Source: Catellatospora paridis (GTDB lineage: Bacteria; Actinomycetota; Actinomycetes; Mycobacteriales; Micromonosporaceae). Taken from it: a DNA stretch of 64,000 nt. Location of the stretch: positions 363,264 to 427,263 of the forward strand of contig NZ_ML769314.1 in the NCBI RefSeq assembly GCF_009720365.1. Direction: 5' to 3'. Below the pieces are notes generated by a model, which saw only the letters and a program-made list of their open reading frames with translations, made no database searches and was not told the origin of the DNA. Position numbers and translations under genes: made by a program. Positions within the stretch are counted from its first letter, which is position 1. Each line of letters starts with the position of its first letter. Below, piece after piece: positions 51,611 through 60,601 of this stretch.

Positions 51611-53525
51611 CGGCGCGGGACACGGCCGGGTCGGTGTCCGGCTCGTCCTCGGGCTCCTGCAGGTGTGCGGGCGGTTCGTCGAGCAGCGGCGGCAGTGCGG
51701 GCAGCGACGCGGCCAGGGTCAGCGCCGAGCGCAGCAGTGGCAGCGCCAGCAGCGCGCCCGCGCCCTCGCCGAGACCGGTGTTCAGGTCGGTCAGCGCGGT
51801 CAGGCCGAGCACGTCGGCGGCGAGCACGGTGGTCGGGTGCCGGCCGGTGTCGGCCAGCGCGCACCACAGCCGGGACTGGCTGCCCAGGTCCCGGGCGATC
51901 AGCCCGGCGGCGACGCCGACCGGCCCGTCCAGCAGCACCGGCGTACGCCGTGCCGTGGCGCCCAGGATGACGCCGGCCGCGACCGCCAGGTCCGGCCCGC
52001 CCAGCTCGGTGAGCATCTCCTTGGCCGGCAGCACCCGCCCGCGGACCCGGTGCAGCGCGTCGCGCACCGCGGCACAGCGCAGCATCCACGCGGCGTCGTC
52101 CACCGTGCCGTCGGCGCTGACCACCCGGTTCAGCAGACCGGGCACCTCCGCGCCGGTCACCGCGGAGACCACCGCGGCCGCGGTCGCCTCCGCGCCGGCC
52201 CCGCACGAGCCCAGCAGCAGCAGGTCGACCCCGCTGTCGGCGGCCTCGTCGGCCAGCTGCCAGCCGTAGCGCAGCAGGCCGTCGACAGTGTCCAGCTCGG
52301 TCGCCGGGGCGTGCTCGATCGCCTCGGCCGTGGCCGTGTCGACGATCTGGAGGCTGACCCCGTGCTCGGCGGCCAGCAACCCGATCGGGCCCTCGCCCCG
52401 GCGGGCCTGCGCCGCGAGCAGGGCCGACGCGTGCGGGGTCTGGCCGGCGGCCACGTCGCCTTCGTGATCGCCGTGCAGCAGCAGCATCCGCGGCCGCTGC
52501 CACGGCAGCGGCACGGCGCGGCCCTGCGCGCCCGCCGCGAACAGCACGATCTCGGCCAGCCGGCCCAGGCCGGAGCCGGGGATGTCGAGCAGGTTCAGGT
52601 GGTCGCGGGCGGCGTCGCGGGCGTCGCTGTCCGGGATGGGCAGGTCCATGTTCTGCTGGATGACCAGGCCGGTGGCCACGATCGGCAGGGCCTGGGTGCT
52701 TTCGGTGAGCGCGGCCGTGAGCTTCGGCGCGGCGGCGGCCGGGCTGAGCACCTCGGGGCTGGGGATGGTCGCGGCGGGCAGCGTCACGGCGATCGGTGCA
52801 CCGGCCGTCGTCGCGGCGGCCGCACCCGCGGCAGCCGTCACCGCGCCACCGGCGATCGCGCTTGGCGCAGCCCCTTCGGCCGGTTCCGACCCCGCAGCCG
52901 TCCCGGCCGGACCGGACAGGCCCGTGCCCGCAGCAGGCGCGGCCGGGCCGCCGAAGCCCGGTCCCGTCGCCGTGCCGTCGGCGGTGGTCAGCCAGACCGG
53001 GTGCCCGGCGACGACGAGGGCCACCGCATCACAGGCCGCGGCGACGGCCTGGTTGGTGAGTCCCATCAGGTCGGCGAAGCGCACGCCCGCCTCGGACGGC
53101 GGCACCACCGACAGGCCGACCTCGGGGCTGACCAGCACCACCCGGGCCGGGCAACCGGCGACGGCGGCGGCCAGCCGGCTGACGTGCACCTGGGCGTCCG
53201 AACGGTCCAGCAGGTTCACCACCCAGCCGCCGAGGTCGTCGACGATCAGCATGTCGTCGGCGGCCGCCTGGCCGAGCGCGGTGACCAGGGCGGCCGGGTC
53301 GCCGTACGTCTCGACGGTGATCCAGGACCGCGGCCGGCGCTCGCGGTGCGCGGCCACCCGGTCGGCGAACGCCGGGTCACCGCCGTCCGCCAGGGCGGTG
53401 GCGAGATAGCGCACCGACCGTGCGCCCGACAGCAGCGATTCGGCGTACTCGCTCTTGCCTGAGCGAATGCCACCGAGCACCAGCACCCGTGCCCCGAAGT
53501 GTGGGGGCCAACCGTCATGCGACAT
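51588..53525 (-). CDS. cobT: CobU-CobT fusion (adenosylcobinamide kinase/guanylyltransferase and DMB phosphoribosyltransferase)
   Basis: One 645-aa protein joins two steps of nucleotide-loop assembly. Residues ~12-183 are CobU: P-loop 'LGGIRSGKSEYAES' near 17-30, 'MLIVDDLGGWVVNLL', and 'VVLVSPEVGLSVVPPSEAGV'. An Ala/Gly-rich linker (about 184-268) follows. Residues ~270-625 are CobT: 'LLLLGSCGAGAEATAAAVVS', 'LFAAGAQGRAVPLPWQRP' and the C-terminal 'TGLGEGAGALLALPL' with the catalytic Glu. CobU makes AdoCbi-GDP and CobT makes alpha-ribazole phosphate. Fused CobU-CobT is known in some actinobacteria. It overlaps cobS. Cobalt insertion genes are absent. Confidence 0.93.
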   Translation of the reverse strand: MSHDGWPPHFGARVLVLGGIRSGKSEYAESLLSGARSVRYLATALADGGDPAFADRVAAHRERRPRSWITVETYGDPAALVTALGQAAADDMLIVDDLGGWVVNLLDRSDAQVHVSRLAAAVAGCPARVVLVSPEVGLSVVPPSEAGVRFADLMGLTNQAVAAACDAVALVVAGHPVWLTTADGTATGPGFGGPAAPAAGTGLSGPAGTAAGSEPAEGAAPSAIAGGAVTAAAGAAAATTAGAPIAVTLPAATIPSPEVLSPAAAAPKLTAALTESTQALPIVATGLVIQQNMDLPIPDSDARDAARDHLNLLDIPGSGLGRLAEIVLFAAGAQGRAVPLPWQRPRMLLLHGDHEGDVAAGQTPHASALLAAQARRGEGPIGLLAAEHGVSLQIVDTATAEAIEHAPATELDTVDGLLRYGWQLADEAADSGVDLLLLGSCGAGAEATAAAVVSAVTGAEVPGLLNRVVSADGTVDDAAWMLRCAAVRDALHRVRGRVLPAKEMLTELGGPDLAVAAGVILGATARRTPVLLDGPVGVAAGLIARDLGSQSRLWCALADTGRHPTTVLAADVLGLTALTDLNTGLGEGAGALLALPLLRSALTLAASLPALPPLLDEPPAHLQEPEDEPDTDPAVSRADDASVVD

Positions 53526-53615
53526 GCCCGTACCTTATGACCTTCGGCGCGGGAGCGGGTCAGCGGATGCGCCGCCTGCGCGGCCGGACCGGCGACGCCG
53601 GATAAGCTGATCGTC

Positions 53616-53810
53616 ATGACGTGGAGCTGGCGGTACGAGGATGCGGCGGGCAAGCCCGTCGAAGGCCCGAACGAGACGTTCAGCAACCAGGCCGACGCCG
53701 AGTCGTGGCTCGGCCAGACCTGGCGTGACCTGGTCGCCGCCGGCGCGGTGGAAGTGATCCTCGTCGAGGGCGACCGCGACGAGTACCGGATGAGCCTGCA
53801 GGGGGCCTGA
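53616..53810 (+). CDS. Small conserved protein, unknown function
   Basis: Predicted 64-aa protein: 'MTWSWRYEDAAGKPVEGPNE', then 'TFSNQADAESWLGQTWRDLVAAGAVEVILVEG' with a helix and two strands. The pattern of a Trp-rich beginning and the 'Q.DAE.WLG..W..L' block is found in many actinobacteria (recollection), with no known role. ATG 53616 is 90 nt from the divergent CobU-CobT start. A perfect palindrome follows the stop. Confidence 0.78.
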   Translation: MTWSWRYEDAAGKPVEGPNETFSNQADAESWLGQTWRDLVAAGAVEVILVEGDRDEYRMSLQGA

Positions 53811-53820
53811 TCCCCCGACC

Positions 53821-53852
53821 GTCAGGGGCCGCCCGCGCGGGCGGCCCCTGAC
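53821..53852. terminator. Perfect 32-bp palindrome, terminator
   Basis: GTCAGGGGCCGCCCGC immediately followed by its own complement, with no loop other than the central CCCGCGCGGG. It lies 10 nt beyond the small gene's stop and 8 nt before the aldo/keto reductase stop on the other strand, so it can end both. Confidence 0.85.
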
Positions 53853-53859
53853 GTCGTCT

Positions 53860-54858
53860 TCAGGGACGCTCGGCGGGGGACACGGTCTTGCCCGGGTCCC
53901 GCTCCGTGATCGGCTCGACGATCTCGTCGATCGCCTTCATCAGGTCGGCGTCGAGCTTCACGCCCGAGGCCTTGACGTTGTCGTACACCTGCTCGGGGCG
54001 CGTCGCGCCGACGATCGCCGACGACACGTTCGGGTTCTGCAGCACCCACGCGACGGCCAGCTGGGCCATGGTCAGGCCCGCCTGCTCGGCCAGCGGCTTG
54101 AGCAGCTGCACCCGGGTCAGCACGTCCTCGTCGAGCCAGCGCGCGATGAAGCCGGCACCCGACTTCTCGTCGGTGGCCCGCGAACCGGCCGGCGGCGGCT
54201 GGCCGGGCAGGTACTTGCCGCTCAGCACACCCTGCGCCATCGGCGACCACACGATCTGGCCGAGACCCAGCTCCTCGCAGGTCGGCACGACCTCGGCCTC
54301 GATGACCCGCCACAGCATCGAGTACTGCGGCTGGCTCGACACCAGCGAGATCTTCAGCTCGGTCGCCAGCGCGTGGGCGGCGCGGATCTCCGACGCCTTC
54401 CACTCCGAGACGCCGATGTAGTGCGCCTTGCCGGAGTGCACGATGTCGGCGAAGGCCACCATCGTCTCTTCCAGCGGGGTCGCATAGTCGTAGCGGTGCG
54501 CCTGGTACAGGTCGACGTAGTCGGTCTGCAGGCGCTGCAGCGAACCGTTGATCGACTCCATGATGTGCTTGCGGGACAGGCCCCGGTCGTTGCGTCCCGC
54601 ACCGGTCGGCCAGAAGACCTTGGTGAAGATCTCCAGGCCTTCGCGGCGCTCGCCCTTCAGCGCCCGGCCGAGTACCGCCTCGGCGCGGGTGCCGGCGTAC
54701 ACGTCGGCGGTGTCGAAGGTGGTGATCCCGCTGTCGAGGGCGGCGCGCACACACGCGTCGGCGGCGTCCTCCTCGACCTGCGAGCCGTGGGTGATCCAGT
54801 TTCCGTACGAGATCTCGCTGACGAGCATCCCGGAACGGCCCAAATGCCGAAACTCCAT
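53860..54858 (-). CDS. Aldo/keto reductase (Kv-beta-like)
   Basis: Predicted 332-aa NADPH-dependent oxidoreductase. The catalytic tetrad is visible: Asp49 ('TTFDTADVYAG'), Tyr54, Lys80 ('EIFTKVFW') and His121 ('DLYQAHRYD'). The start 'MEFRHLGRSGMLVSEISYGN' and the 'SAIVGATRPEQVYDNVKA' end are typical of AKR11/Kv-beta-like enzymes. The carbonyl substrate is unknown. ATG 54858 is 52 nt from the stop of the WG-repeat gene on the same strand. Confidence 0.94.
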   Translation of the reverse strand: MEFRHLGRSGMLVSEISYGNWITHGSQVEEDAADACVRAALDSGITTFDTADVYAGTRAEAVLGRALKGERREGLEIFTKVFWPTGAGRNDRGLSRKHIMESINGSLQRLQTDYVDLYQAHRYDYATPLEETMVAFADIVHSGKAHYIGVSEWKASEIRAAHALATELKISLVSSQPQYSMLWRVIEAEVVPTCEELGLGQIVWSPMAQGVLSGKYLPGQPPPAGSRATDEKSGAGFIARWLDEDVLTRVQLLKPLAEQAGLTMAQLAVAWVLQNPNVSSAIVGATRPEQVYDNVKASGVKLDADLMKAIDEIVEPITERDPGKTVSPAERP

Positions 54859-54909
54859 ACGGAGACCCTATGCCGACCGGGTCCGGCCCGTCGCAGAGGG
54901 TTGAATGTT

Positions 54910-57651
54910 CTACAAAACCGGTTTCGTGTCGGCCAGCAGGCGGTCCAGCTCCTCCATGACGACCTGGCGGCTGGGCAGCTCCGGGTCGATGAAGGCGCGG
55001 CCCTTGCGGTCCAGCGCGCCCCAGCGGCCGGACGGGCCCGCGATCAGGAACGCGACCGGGTGGATGACCAGCGCGGGGTGCACGGGCGGCACCACCACGG
55101 CACCGGTGCGGTCGACCACGCCCTTGCGGCCGCCCGCGTCCACGATGGCCAGGCCCTCGTCGGAGAAGCCGTCGACGTAGCGGCCGTCGGTGAGCGCGGT
55201 GGCGAACCCGGTGAACTGGAACGGCACCACGGCCCGGCCCTGCTTGTCGACCGCGCCCCAGCCGCCCCGGCGCACCGCGGCCAGGCCACGGCGGAACGGG
55301 CGTACGTCCTCGAAGCCGGTGGAGATGACCACCCGGCCCTGCTTGTCGATGGCGACCCAGTTTCCCGCGCCGTCGCGCGACACCCAGGCCAGCCCGTCGG
55401 AGAACGAGCCCACGCCGAGCCAGCCGGCCCGGCCGTCGATGAGCCGGGTGCCCGCCTCGTCGATCAGCTCCCAGGTCTCCATCTCCGGACGGCGCACCCA
55501 CGCCGCGCCGTCGCGGAACGGCTGCACGTCGGCGAACGCGGGGGAGATGACCGTGCGGCCGTCGGCCCCGGCGAAGCCCCAGCACTGCACGCGCTCGTCG
55601 AAGCGCGGCACCGGCGGCTTGCTGACCTGCAGGATCTCGTCCATGCTGCGCGGGTACGGGCCCATGCCGTTCTCGGCGATCTTCATCGAGACGGCGTCGA
55701 GCGCCATCTCGGTGCGCGTGATCAGCTCCGGGTCCTCGACCTTGCGCAGTTCCAGCGCCTTCTCGAAGTGGTTGAACGCCTCCATGTAGCGGCCCTGGTC
55801 CAGACAGGACCGACCGGCGTGCTCGTGCATGGTGGCGCGCAGCCGGTCCGGCAGCTCGCTGGAGTTGGCCTCCGCGAACAGCTTGTCGGCCTCGGTGAAG
55901 TCGCCGCGCCACTGCAGCACGTGCGCCAGCCGGGCCTTGGCCAGCGCGATCCGGCGCAGCTCGCCGGTCGCCTCGGCATGTACGAGGGCCATCTTGCCGT
56001 CCGACAGCGCCTTGGTCAGGTCGCCGAGGATGCGCGAGACCACGGCCCGCAGGCTGAGCAGCCGGGCCCGGGTCGGGTTGTCGGTGGCCGGGGTGAGCTT
56101 CTCGGTGAGCCGGTCGCGGATCTCACGCAGCTCGTCCGGGCTGTCGACCAGCTCGCGCAGGGTCTCGTGGTGGAAGCGCCACTCGTACGCCGCCAGCACC
56201 TGCTCCGGATCGGGCCCCGCCTCCGGGGTGGCCTCCGGCTCCGGCTCGGCCGCGGCCGCGGCGGCAGCCGCCGCGTCACCGCTGACGGTGGCCGTCGTCG
56301 TCGCGGGCTCGGCGGCGGGCGCGGGTGCGCCACCCGGCCGGACCAGCGGGTGCAGCATCGTCGGGGCGGACAGCGCGGTGGCCGCGCCGGCCGCGCTCGC
56401 GGCGACGGGCAGCACCGTGTCGGGGGTGGCGACGACCGGTGTCTGCGGCACGGCCGGCGAGACCGGGTTGACCGAGACCGGTGCGGCCGAGACGGGCGCG
56501 GGGGAGACCGGGGCGGTGCTCGCCGCGGGCTCGCCGGAGACCGGCGCGACCGCGGGCGCGGATGCGGCCGACGCGGCGGGAGCCGGCGTGTCGTCGGTGA
56601 TGGCGGCCATCATGCCGGTGTCCGCGCTGGAGTGGCGTCCCCGGCGGGCCGCGGCGGCCTGCGCCTGGTCACCGGCCGCCGTGGCGGCGGGCGTGGTGGC
56701 GGCGGGCGCGGATGCGGCCGTCGTGGCAGGCGCGGCGGGCTGCGCGGGAGACGTCGGAGCAGCCTGCTGGGCGGGTGGGGCAGTCGTCGGCGCGGCGGCT
56801 GCCGCGGCCTGCGGAGCCTGCTGCGGCGCGGACTGGCCGGGCGTCTGCTGGCCGGGGGCCTGCTGACCCGGCGCGGGGGCATAGCCTTGCTGGCCCGGAA
56901 CCTGCTGGGGGTGGCCGGGCATGCCGGGGTGGCCCTGGCCGGGCTGGCCGTAGACCTGGCCCTGCTGCGGCTGTCCGGGGCGGCCCTGCGGCTGGCCGTA
57001 CGGAGGCTGCCCCTGCGGCTGGCCGTAGTGGGGCTGCCCCTGCGGCGGCTGGCCCTGGCCGGGGTGGGGCTGGCCGTACTGCTGGGGGCCGTTCGGGTGC
57101 TGGCCGTAGACCTGGCCCTGCTGCGGCGGGCGCTGACCCTGCGGGCCGGGACCCTGCTGCGGCGGGCGGCCCTGCTGAGGCGGGCCGTACTGACCCTGCG
57201 GCCCGGGGCCTTGCTGCGGGTGCGGCTGGTTGGGGCCGCCGTAGACCTGACCCTGCTGCGGGCCGGGGCCGTTCGGGCGGTACTGCGGGCCGGGCTGCGG
57301 CGGCATCGGGCCGGGACGCCCACCGCGCTGCGCGTTCGGGTCCCAGTTGCCCTGACCCTGCTGCGGCGGGCGCTGGCCGTTGGCGGGCGGGAACGGTCCG
57401 GGCGGCGGGCCCTGGCCGGGGTGCGGCTGGCCGTGCTGCTGGGGGCCGTTCGGGTGCTGGCCGTTCGGGTGCTGGCCGGGCTGCTGCGGACCGGGCTGCT
57501 GCGGCGCCTGTGTGTTGGCGGGCTGCTGCGCGGCGGGGTCGGGCGCGTCCGAGGGCGGGCGTTGTCCGGGCACGCGCGACCACGGCGACGTCGGCGTACC
57601 GGCCCAGGCCGGCGTGCCGCGGTGCCGTTCGTCGGTGCGCTCGTCGGTCAC
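54910..57651 (-). CDS. WG-repeat protein with P/Q/G-rich disordered N-terminal half and TPR-like middle
   Basis: Predicted 913-aa protein of unknown function. Residues ~35-290 are a low-complexity stretch of Pro, Gln, Gly, His, Tyr (units like [11 protein letters not shown]), then a long Ala/Pro/Thr-rich spacer to about 520. A helical region (about 530-690) includes '[19 protein letters not shown]' and '[14 protein letters not shown]', which looks TPR-like. The last ~230 residues form about five WG/beta repeats: '[17 protein letters not shown]', '[12 protein letters not shown]', '[17 protein letters not shown]', '[13 protein letters not shown]', '[14 protein letters not shown]'. GTG 57651 is chosen because upstream text leaves coding bias. 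There is no signal peptide, so it is cytoplasmic. The aldo/keto reductase gene is downstream. Confidence 0.83.
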   Translation of the reverse strand: MTDERTDERHRGTPAWAGTPTSPWSRVPGQRPPSDAPDPAAQQPANTQAPQQPGPQQPGQHPNGQHPNGPQQHGQPHPGQGPPPGPFPPANGQRPPQQGQGNWDPNAQRGGRPGPMPPQPGPQYRPNGPGPQQGQVYGGPNQPHPQQGPGPQGQYGPPQQGRPPQQGPGPQGQRPPQQGQVYGQHPNGPQQYGQPHPGQGQPPQGQPHYGQPQGQPPYGQPQGRPGQPQQGQVYGQPGQGHPGMPGHPQQVPGQQGYAPAPGQQAPGQQTPGQSAPQQAPQAAAAAAPTTAPPAQQAAPTSPAQPAAPATTAASAPAATTPAATAAGDQAQAAAARRGRHSSADTGMMAAITDDTPAPAASAASAPAVAPVSGEPAASTAPVSPAPVSAAPVSVNPVSPAVPQTPVVATPDTVLPVAASAAGAATALSAPTMLHPLVRPGGAPAPAAEPATTTATVSGDAAAAAAAAAEPEPEATPEAGPDPEQVLAAYEWRFHHETLRELVDSPDELREIRDRLTEKLTPATDNPTRARLLSLRAVVSRILGDLTKALSDGKMALVHAEATGELRRIALAKARLAHVLQWRGDFTEADKLFAEANSSELPDRLRATMHEHAGRSCLDQGRYMEAFNHFEKALELRKVEDPELITRTEMALDAVSMKIAENGMGPYPRSMDEILQVSKPPVPRFDERVQCWGFAGADGRTVISPAFADVQPFRDGAAWVRRPEMETWELIDEAGTRLIDGRAGWLGVGSFSDGLAWVSRDGAGNWVAIDKQGRVVISTGFEDVRPFRRGLAAVRRGGWGAVDKQGRAVVPFQFTGFATALTDGRYVDGFSDEGLAIVDAGGRKGVVDRTGAVVVPPVHPALVIHPVAFLIAGPSGRWGALDRKGRAFIDPELPSRQVVMEELDRLLADTKPVL

Positions 57652-57769
57652 GCCCCACCTCGCCTGGTTCCGGTCTTGTATGGCACAAATGCATCGCGAA
57701 CCGGGTCGCCACAAAGGTATGGTCGCGCCCGGCCGAAAAAAGAATGCGGTTGCGAGTGGAGGGTACGGG

Positions 57770-58633
57770 GTGGGCTTCGTCACCGCCACTGCGGATCGGC
57801 TCACAATCCGAAACTTCACCGAGACGGCAGGGCTTTTCCGGACATTAGGTGCATCCGGATTCCGGCGATTCTCCACATACCGCCAGGCGACCGTGGCCGC
57901 CACCATCACCAACACCATGTTCGGCTTCGTGCGCACCTACGTCATGCTGGCCGTGGCCGGCTCCGCGGTGGCCGTCGGCGGGCAGGCGGCCGGCTACGAC
58001 GCCCCGCAACTGGTCACCTACGTGTGGGCGGGGCAGGGCCTGATCGGCGTGGTGGCGCTGTGGGGCTGGACCGAGCTGGCCGACCGGATCCGCTCCGGCG
58101 ACGTGGTCACCGACCTGCTGCGCCCGGTGCACCCCGTGCTCGGCTACCTGCTGCCCGACCTGGGCCGGGCGGCGTACGCATTGCTCACCCGGTTCGTCGT
58201 GCCGATCGTGGTCGGCGCGCTCGCGTTCGACATGTACCTGCCGCAGCGTGCCGCCACCTATCCGATGTTCGCGGTGTCGGTGCTGCTCGCTGTGCTGGTC
58301 TGCTTCGCCGGGCGGTTCCTGGTCAACGCGGCCGGCTACTGGCTGCTGGACACCCGCGGCGTGCTGATGGGCTGGGCGGTCTGCGCGGGCGTGCTCGGCG
58401 GCCTGTACTTCCCGATCCGCTTCCTGCCCGAATGGGCCGCGGCCGCCGTCTACCTGGGCACCCCGTTCCCGTCGGTGCTGCAGATCCCGCTCGACGTGCT
58501 GGTCGAGCGGGATCCGCCGGCCGGGCAGCTGGGTCTGCTCGGACTCCAGGCGCTGTGGGCCGTGCTGCTGCTCGCGGCCTGCGTGCTCGTGCAGCGCCGG
58601 GCGGAGCGGCGGCTGGTGGTGCAGGGTGGCTGA
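57770..58633 (+). CDS. ABC-2 type transporter permease, first subunit
   Basis: Predicted 287-aa membrane protein with about six segments. The start '[37 protein letters not shown]' and '[20 protein letters not shown]' are typical of the DUF990-like ABC-2 permeases that pair with a second permease and an ATPase. GTG 57770 is preceded by GGAGGG at a good distance; a shorter start near 57834 is possible but has no ribosome site. The second permease gene overlaps it by eight bases. It is divergent from the WG-repeat gene. Confidence 0.87.
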   Translation: MGFVTATADRLTIRNFTETAGLFRTLGASGFRRFSTYRQATVAATITNTMFGFVRTYVMLAVAGSAVAVGGQAAGYDAPQLVTYVWAGQGLIGVVALWGWTELADRIRSGDVVTDLLRPVHPVLGYLLPDLGRAAYALLTRFVVPIVVGALAFDMYLPQRAATYPMFAVSVLLAVLVCFAGRFLVNAAGYWLLDTRGVLMGWAVCAGVLGGLYFPIRFLPEWAAAAVYLGTPFPSVLQIPLDVLVERDPPAGQLGLLGLQALWAVLLLAACVLVQRRAERRLVVQGG

Positions 58634-59435
58634 ACCCTCGACCGCGGCGATCTACCGGCGGCTGATCGCGGCGCAGGTGCGCTCGCAGGCGTCGTACCGG
58701 GCGAGCTTCGTCCTGGACCTGCTGTCCAACGTGGTCTTCCTCGGCGCAGACCTGCTCACCGTGCTCGTGGTCTTCCACCGGGTGCCGGTGCTGGCCGGTT
58801 TCTCGCTGACCGACACGCTGCTGGTGTTCGGGCTGTCGTCGCTGGGCTTCTCGCTGGCCGACCTGGCCGTCGGCAACATCGACCGGATGCAGCGCCACGT
58901 GCGCACCGGGCTGCTCGACGCGGTGCTGATCCGCCCGCTGGGCGTGCTGTGGCAGCTGCTGGTGCTCGACGTGGGGGTGCGGCGGCTGGGCCGGGTCTGC
59001 TCCGGCGTGGTCGTGCTCGTGGTCGCGGTGCACCTGGCGGGGGTGCCGCTCACGCCGGCCGACGTGCTGCTCCTGGTGATCACACCGCTGGCCGGGGCGG
59101 TGTTCTTCAGCGCGGTCTTCGTGGCCACCGCCACCGTGGCGTTCTGGTGGGTGGACTCCGGCGAGCTGAGCGCGGCGCTGACCTACGGCGGGCGGGACTT
59201 CACCTCGTACCCGATGACCGTCTACGGCGGCTGGTTCCGCCACGTGCTCGCCTTCGGGCTGGGCTTCGGCTTCGTGGCGTACTACCCGGCGCTGATCCTG
59301 CTCGACCGCCCGGACCCGCTCGGCGCCCCGTCCTGGCTGGGCTGGTGCAGCCCCGTCCTGGCGGCGATCGCCGCGGTGCTGGCCGGGCTCGTCTGGCGCA
59401 CCGGCGTACGCCACTACCGCAGCACCGGCTCATGA
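58626..59435 (+). CDS. ABC-2 type transporter permease, second subunit
   Basis: Predicted 269-aa membrane protein with about six segments and the pattern 'YRRLIAAQVRSQASYRASFVLDLLSNVV', 'DRMQRHVRTGLLDAVLIRPLG' and 'ALILLDRPDPLGAP'. This is the DUF990 partner of the preceding permease; the two form a heterodimeric channel. GTG 58626 overlaps the first permease by eight bases, and the ATPase starts 23 nt downstream, so all three are one operon. Confidence 0.9.
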   Translation: MAEPSTAAIYRRLIAAQVRSQASYRASFVLDLLSNVVFLGADLLTVLVVFHRVPVLAGFSLTDTLLVFGLSSLGFSLADLAVGNIDRMQRHVRTGLLDAVLIRPLGVLWQLLVLDVGVRRLGRVCSGVVVLVVAVHLAGVPLTPADVLLLVITPLAGAVFFSAVFVATATVAFWWVDSGELSAALTYGGRDFTSYPMTVYGGWFRHVLAFGLGFGFVAYYPALILLDRPDPLGAPSWLGWCSPVLAAIAAVLAGLVWRTGVRHYRSTGS

Positions 59436-59457
59436 CGCGAACGGGAGGCACGGCGGC

Positions 59458-60429
59458 ATGCACGTGATCGAGGCAAAGGGGCTGCGCAAGGACTTCACCG
59501 TACGGGTACGCAAGGGCCTGCTGCGGCGCGAACGCCGGGAGGTCGCCGCGGTCGACGGCGTCGACCTGACCGTGCGGCGCGGCGAGCTGCTCGGCTACCT
59601 CGGCCCCAACGGCGCGGGCAAGTCCACCACCCTGAAGATGCTCACCGGCGTGCTGAACCCGTCCGGCGGCCAGGTCTCGGTGTGCGGGCTGACCCCGGTG
59701 CCGCAGCGCATCCTGCTGGCCCGGCGCATCGGCGTGGTCTTCGGACAGCGCTCGCAGCTGTGGTGGGACCTGCCCCTGCGCGACTCGTACGAGCTGCTGC
59801 GCCACATCTACCGGGTGCCCGCCGCCGAGCACGCCGCCCGCCTGCGGCGCTGCCGCGATCTGCTCGAACTGGACCCGTTCCTGGACACCCCCGTCCGCCA
59901 GCTCTCGTTGGGCCAGCGCATGCGCGGCGAGCTGACCGCGGCCCTGCTGCACGGGCCGGAGGTGATCTTCCTCGACGAGCCGACGATCGGCCTGGACGTG
60001 GTGAGCAAGCAGGCCGTCCGCGGCTTCCTGGCCGAACTGGGCGAGTCCGGCGACACCACCATCGTGCTGACCACGCACGACCTGGCCGACATCGAGCGGC
60101 TGTGCCGCCGCATCGTCGTCATCGACCACGGCCGCGTGGTCCACGACGGCGGCATCGACGCCCTGCACGCCCGCTACGGCTCGCAGCGCCGCGTGGTCGT
60201 CGACTTCGACACCCCGCCCGCGGCCCTGCCCACGCTGCCCGGCGTACACCTCGAATCCGCCACCGGCCCCCGCCTGACCTTCACCCTCGACGGCTCCGCC
60301 TCCGTCGGCGCCCTCGTCTCCGCCCTCTCCGCCCTCGGCGGCCTGCGCGACCTCTCCGTGGCCGAACCCGAAATCGAGCAGGTCATCGCCCGCCTCTACC
60401 GCTCAGACGAAGGAAGGGCACCTTCTTAG
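59458..60429 (+). CDS. ABC transporter ATP-binding protein for the ABC-2 permease pair
   Basis: Predicted 323-aa ATPase. Walker A 'GPNGAGKST' (about residue 47), Q-loop 'VVFGQRSQLWWDLPL', signature 'LSLGQRMRGEL', Walker B 'VIFLDEPTIGLD', H-loop 'VLTTHDLADIE'. The 'QRSQLWWDLP' Q-loop is characteristic of the DUF990-linked exporters. A C-terminal ~80-residue domain follows. ATG 59458 begins 23 nt after the second permease. A repeat of the GGGCACCTTCT family spans its last codons. Confidence 0.94.
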   Translation: MHVIEAKGLRKDFTVRVRKGLLRRERREVAAVDGVDLTVRRGELLGYLGPNGAGKSTTLKMLTGVLNPSGGQVSVCGLTPVPQRILLARRIGVVFGQRSQLWWDLPLRDSYELLRHIYRVPAAEHAARLRRCRDLLELDPFLDTPVRQLSLGQRMRGELTAALLHGPEVIFLDEPTIGLDVVSKQAVRGFLAELGESGDTTIVLTTHDLADIERLCRRIVVIDHGRVVHDGGIDALHARYGSQRRVVVDFDTPPAALPTLPGVHLESATGPRLTFTLDGSASVGALVSALSALGGLRDLSVAEPEIEQVIARLYRSDEGRAPS

Positions 60430-60457
60430 CGGATTCCGTAGAGGAGGGGCACCTTCC
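60413..60457 (+). repeat. Paired GGGCACCTT repeats
   Basis: GAAGGGCACCTTC (60413-60425) is a near-palindrome that overlaps the end of the ATPase gene, and GAGGGGCACCTTCC (60444-60457) repeats the core 31 nt further on. The same word makes both arms of the hairpin at 20565-20606 and, with one base changed, that at 35239-35314. It looks like a genome-wide intergenic element of terminator type. Confidence 0.6.
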
Positions 60458-60601
60458 CCACTTGCCGGCACTGTGCCCCTGGTGACATCTGCTTCCGGAA
60501 GCGGATCTTGCCTGGATACACTCGAGCCGCACAGGGCCGCAAGGGGCACGCTGGTTGGGTGGGACGGCGCGCATCAACCGCGTCGTACCCGGAGTACCCA
60601 C

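Noticed and set aside
54373-58665. Long open frame of 1430 codons antisense to the WG-repeat gene, extending over the ABC permease start
   Set aside because: It has the composition of a GC-rich shadow (long runs of Arg, Gly and Ala, such as [16 protein letters not shown]), no family motif and no ribosome site; the WG repeats and domain order on the other strand are genuine.
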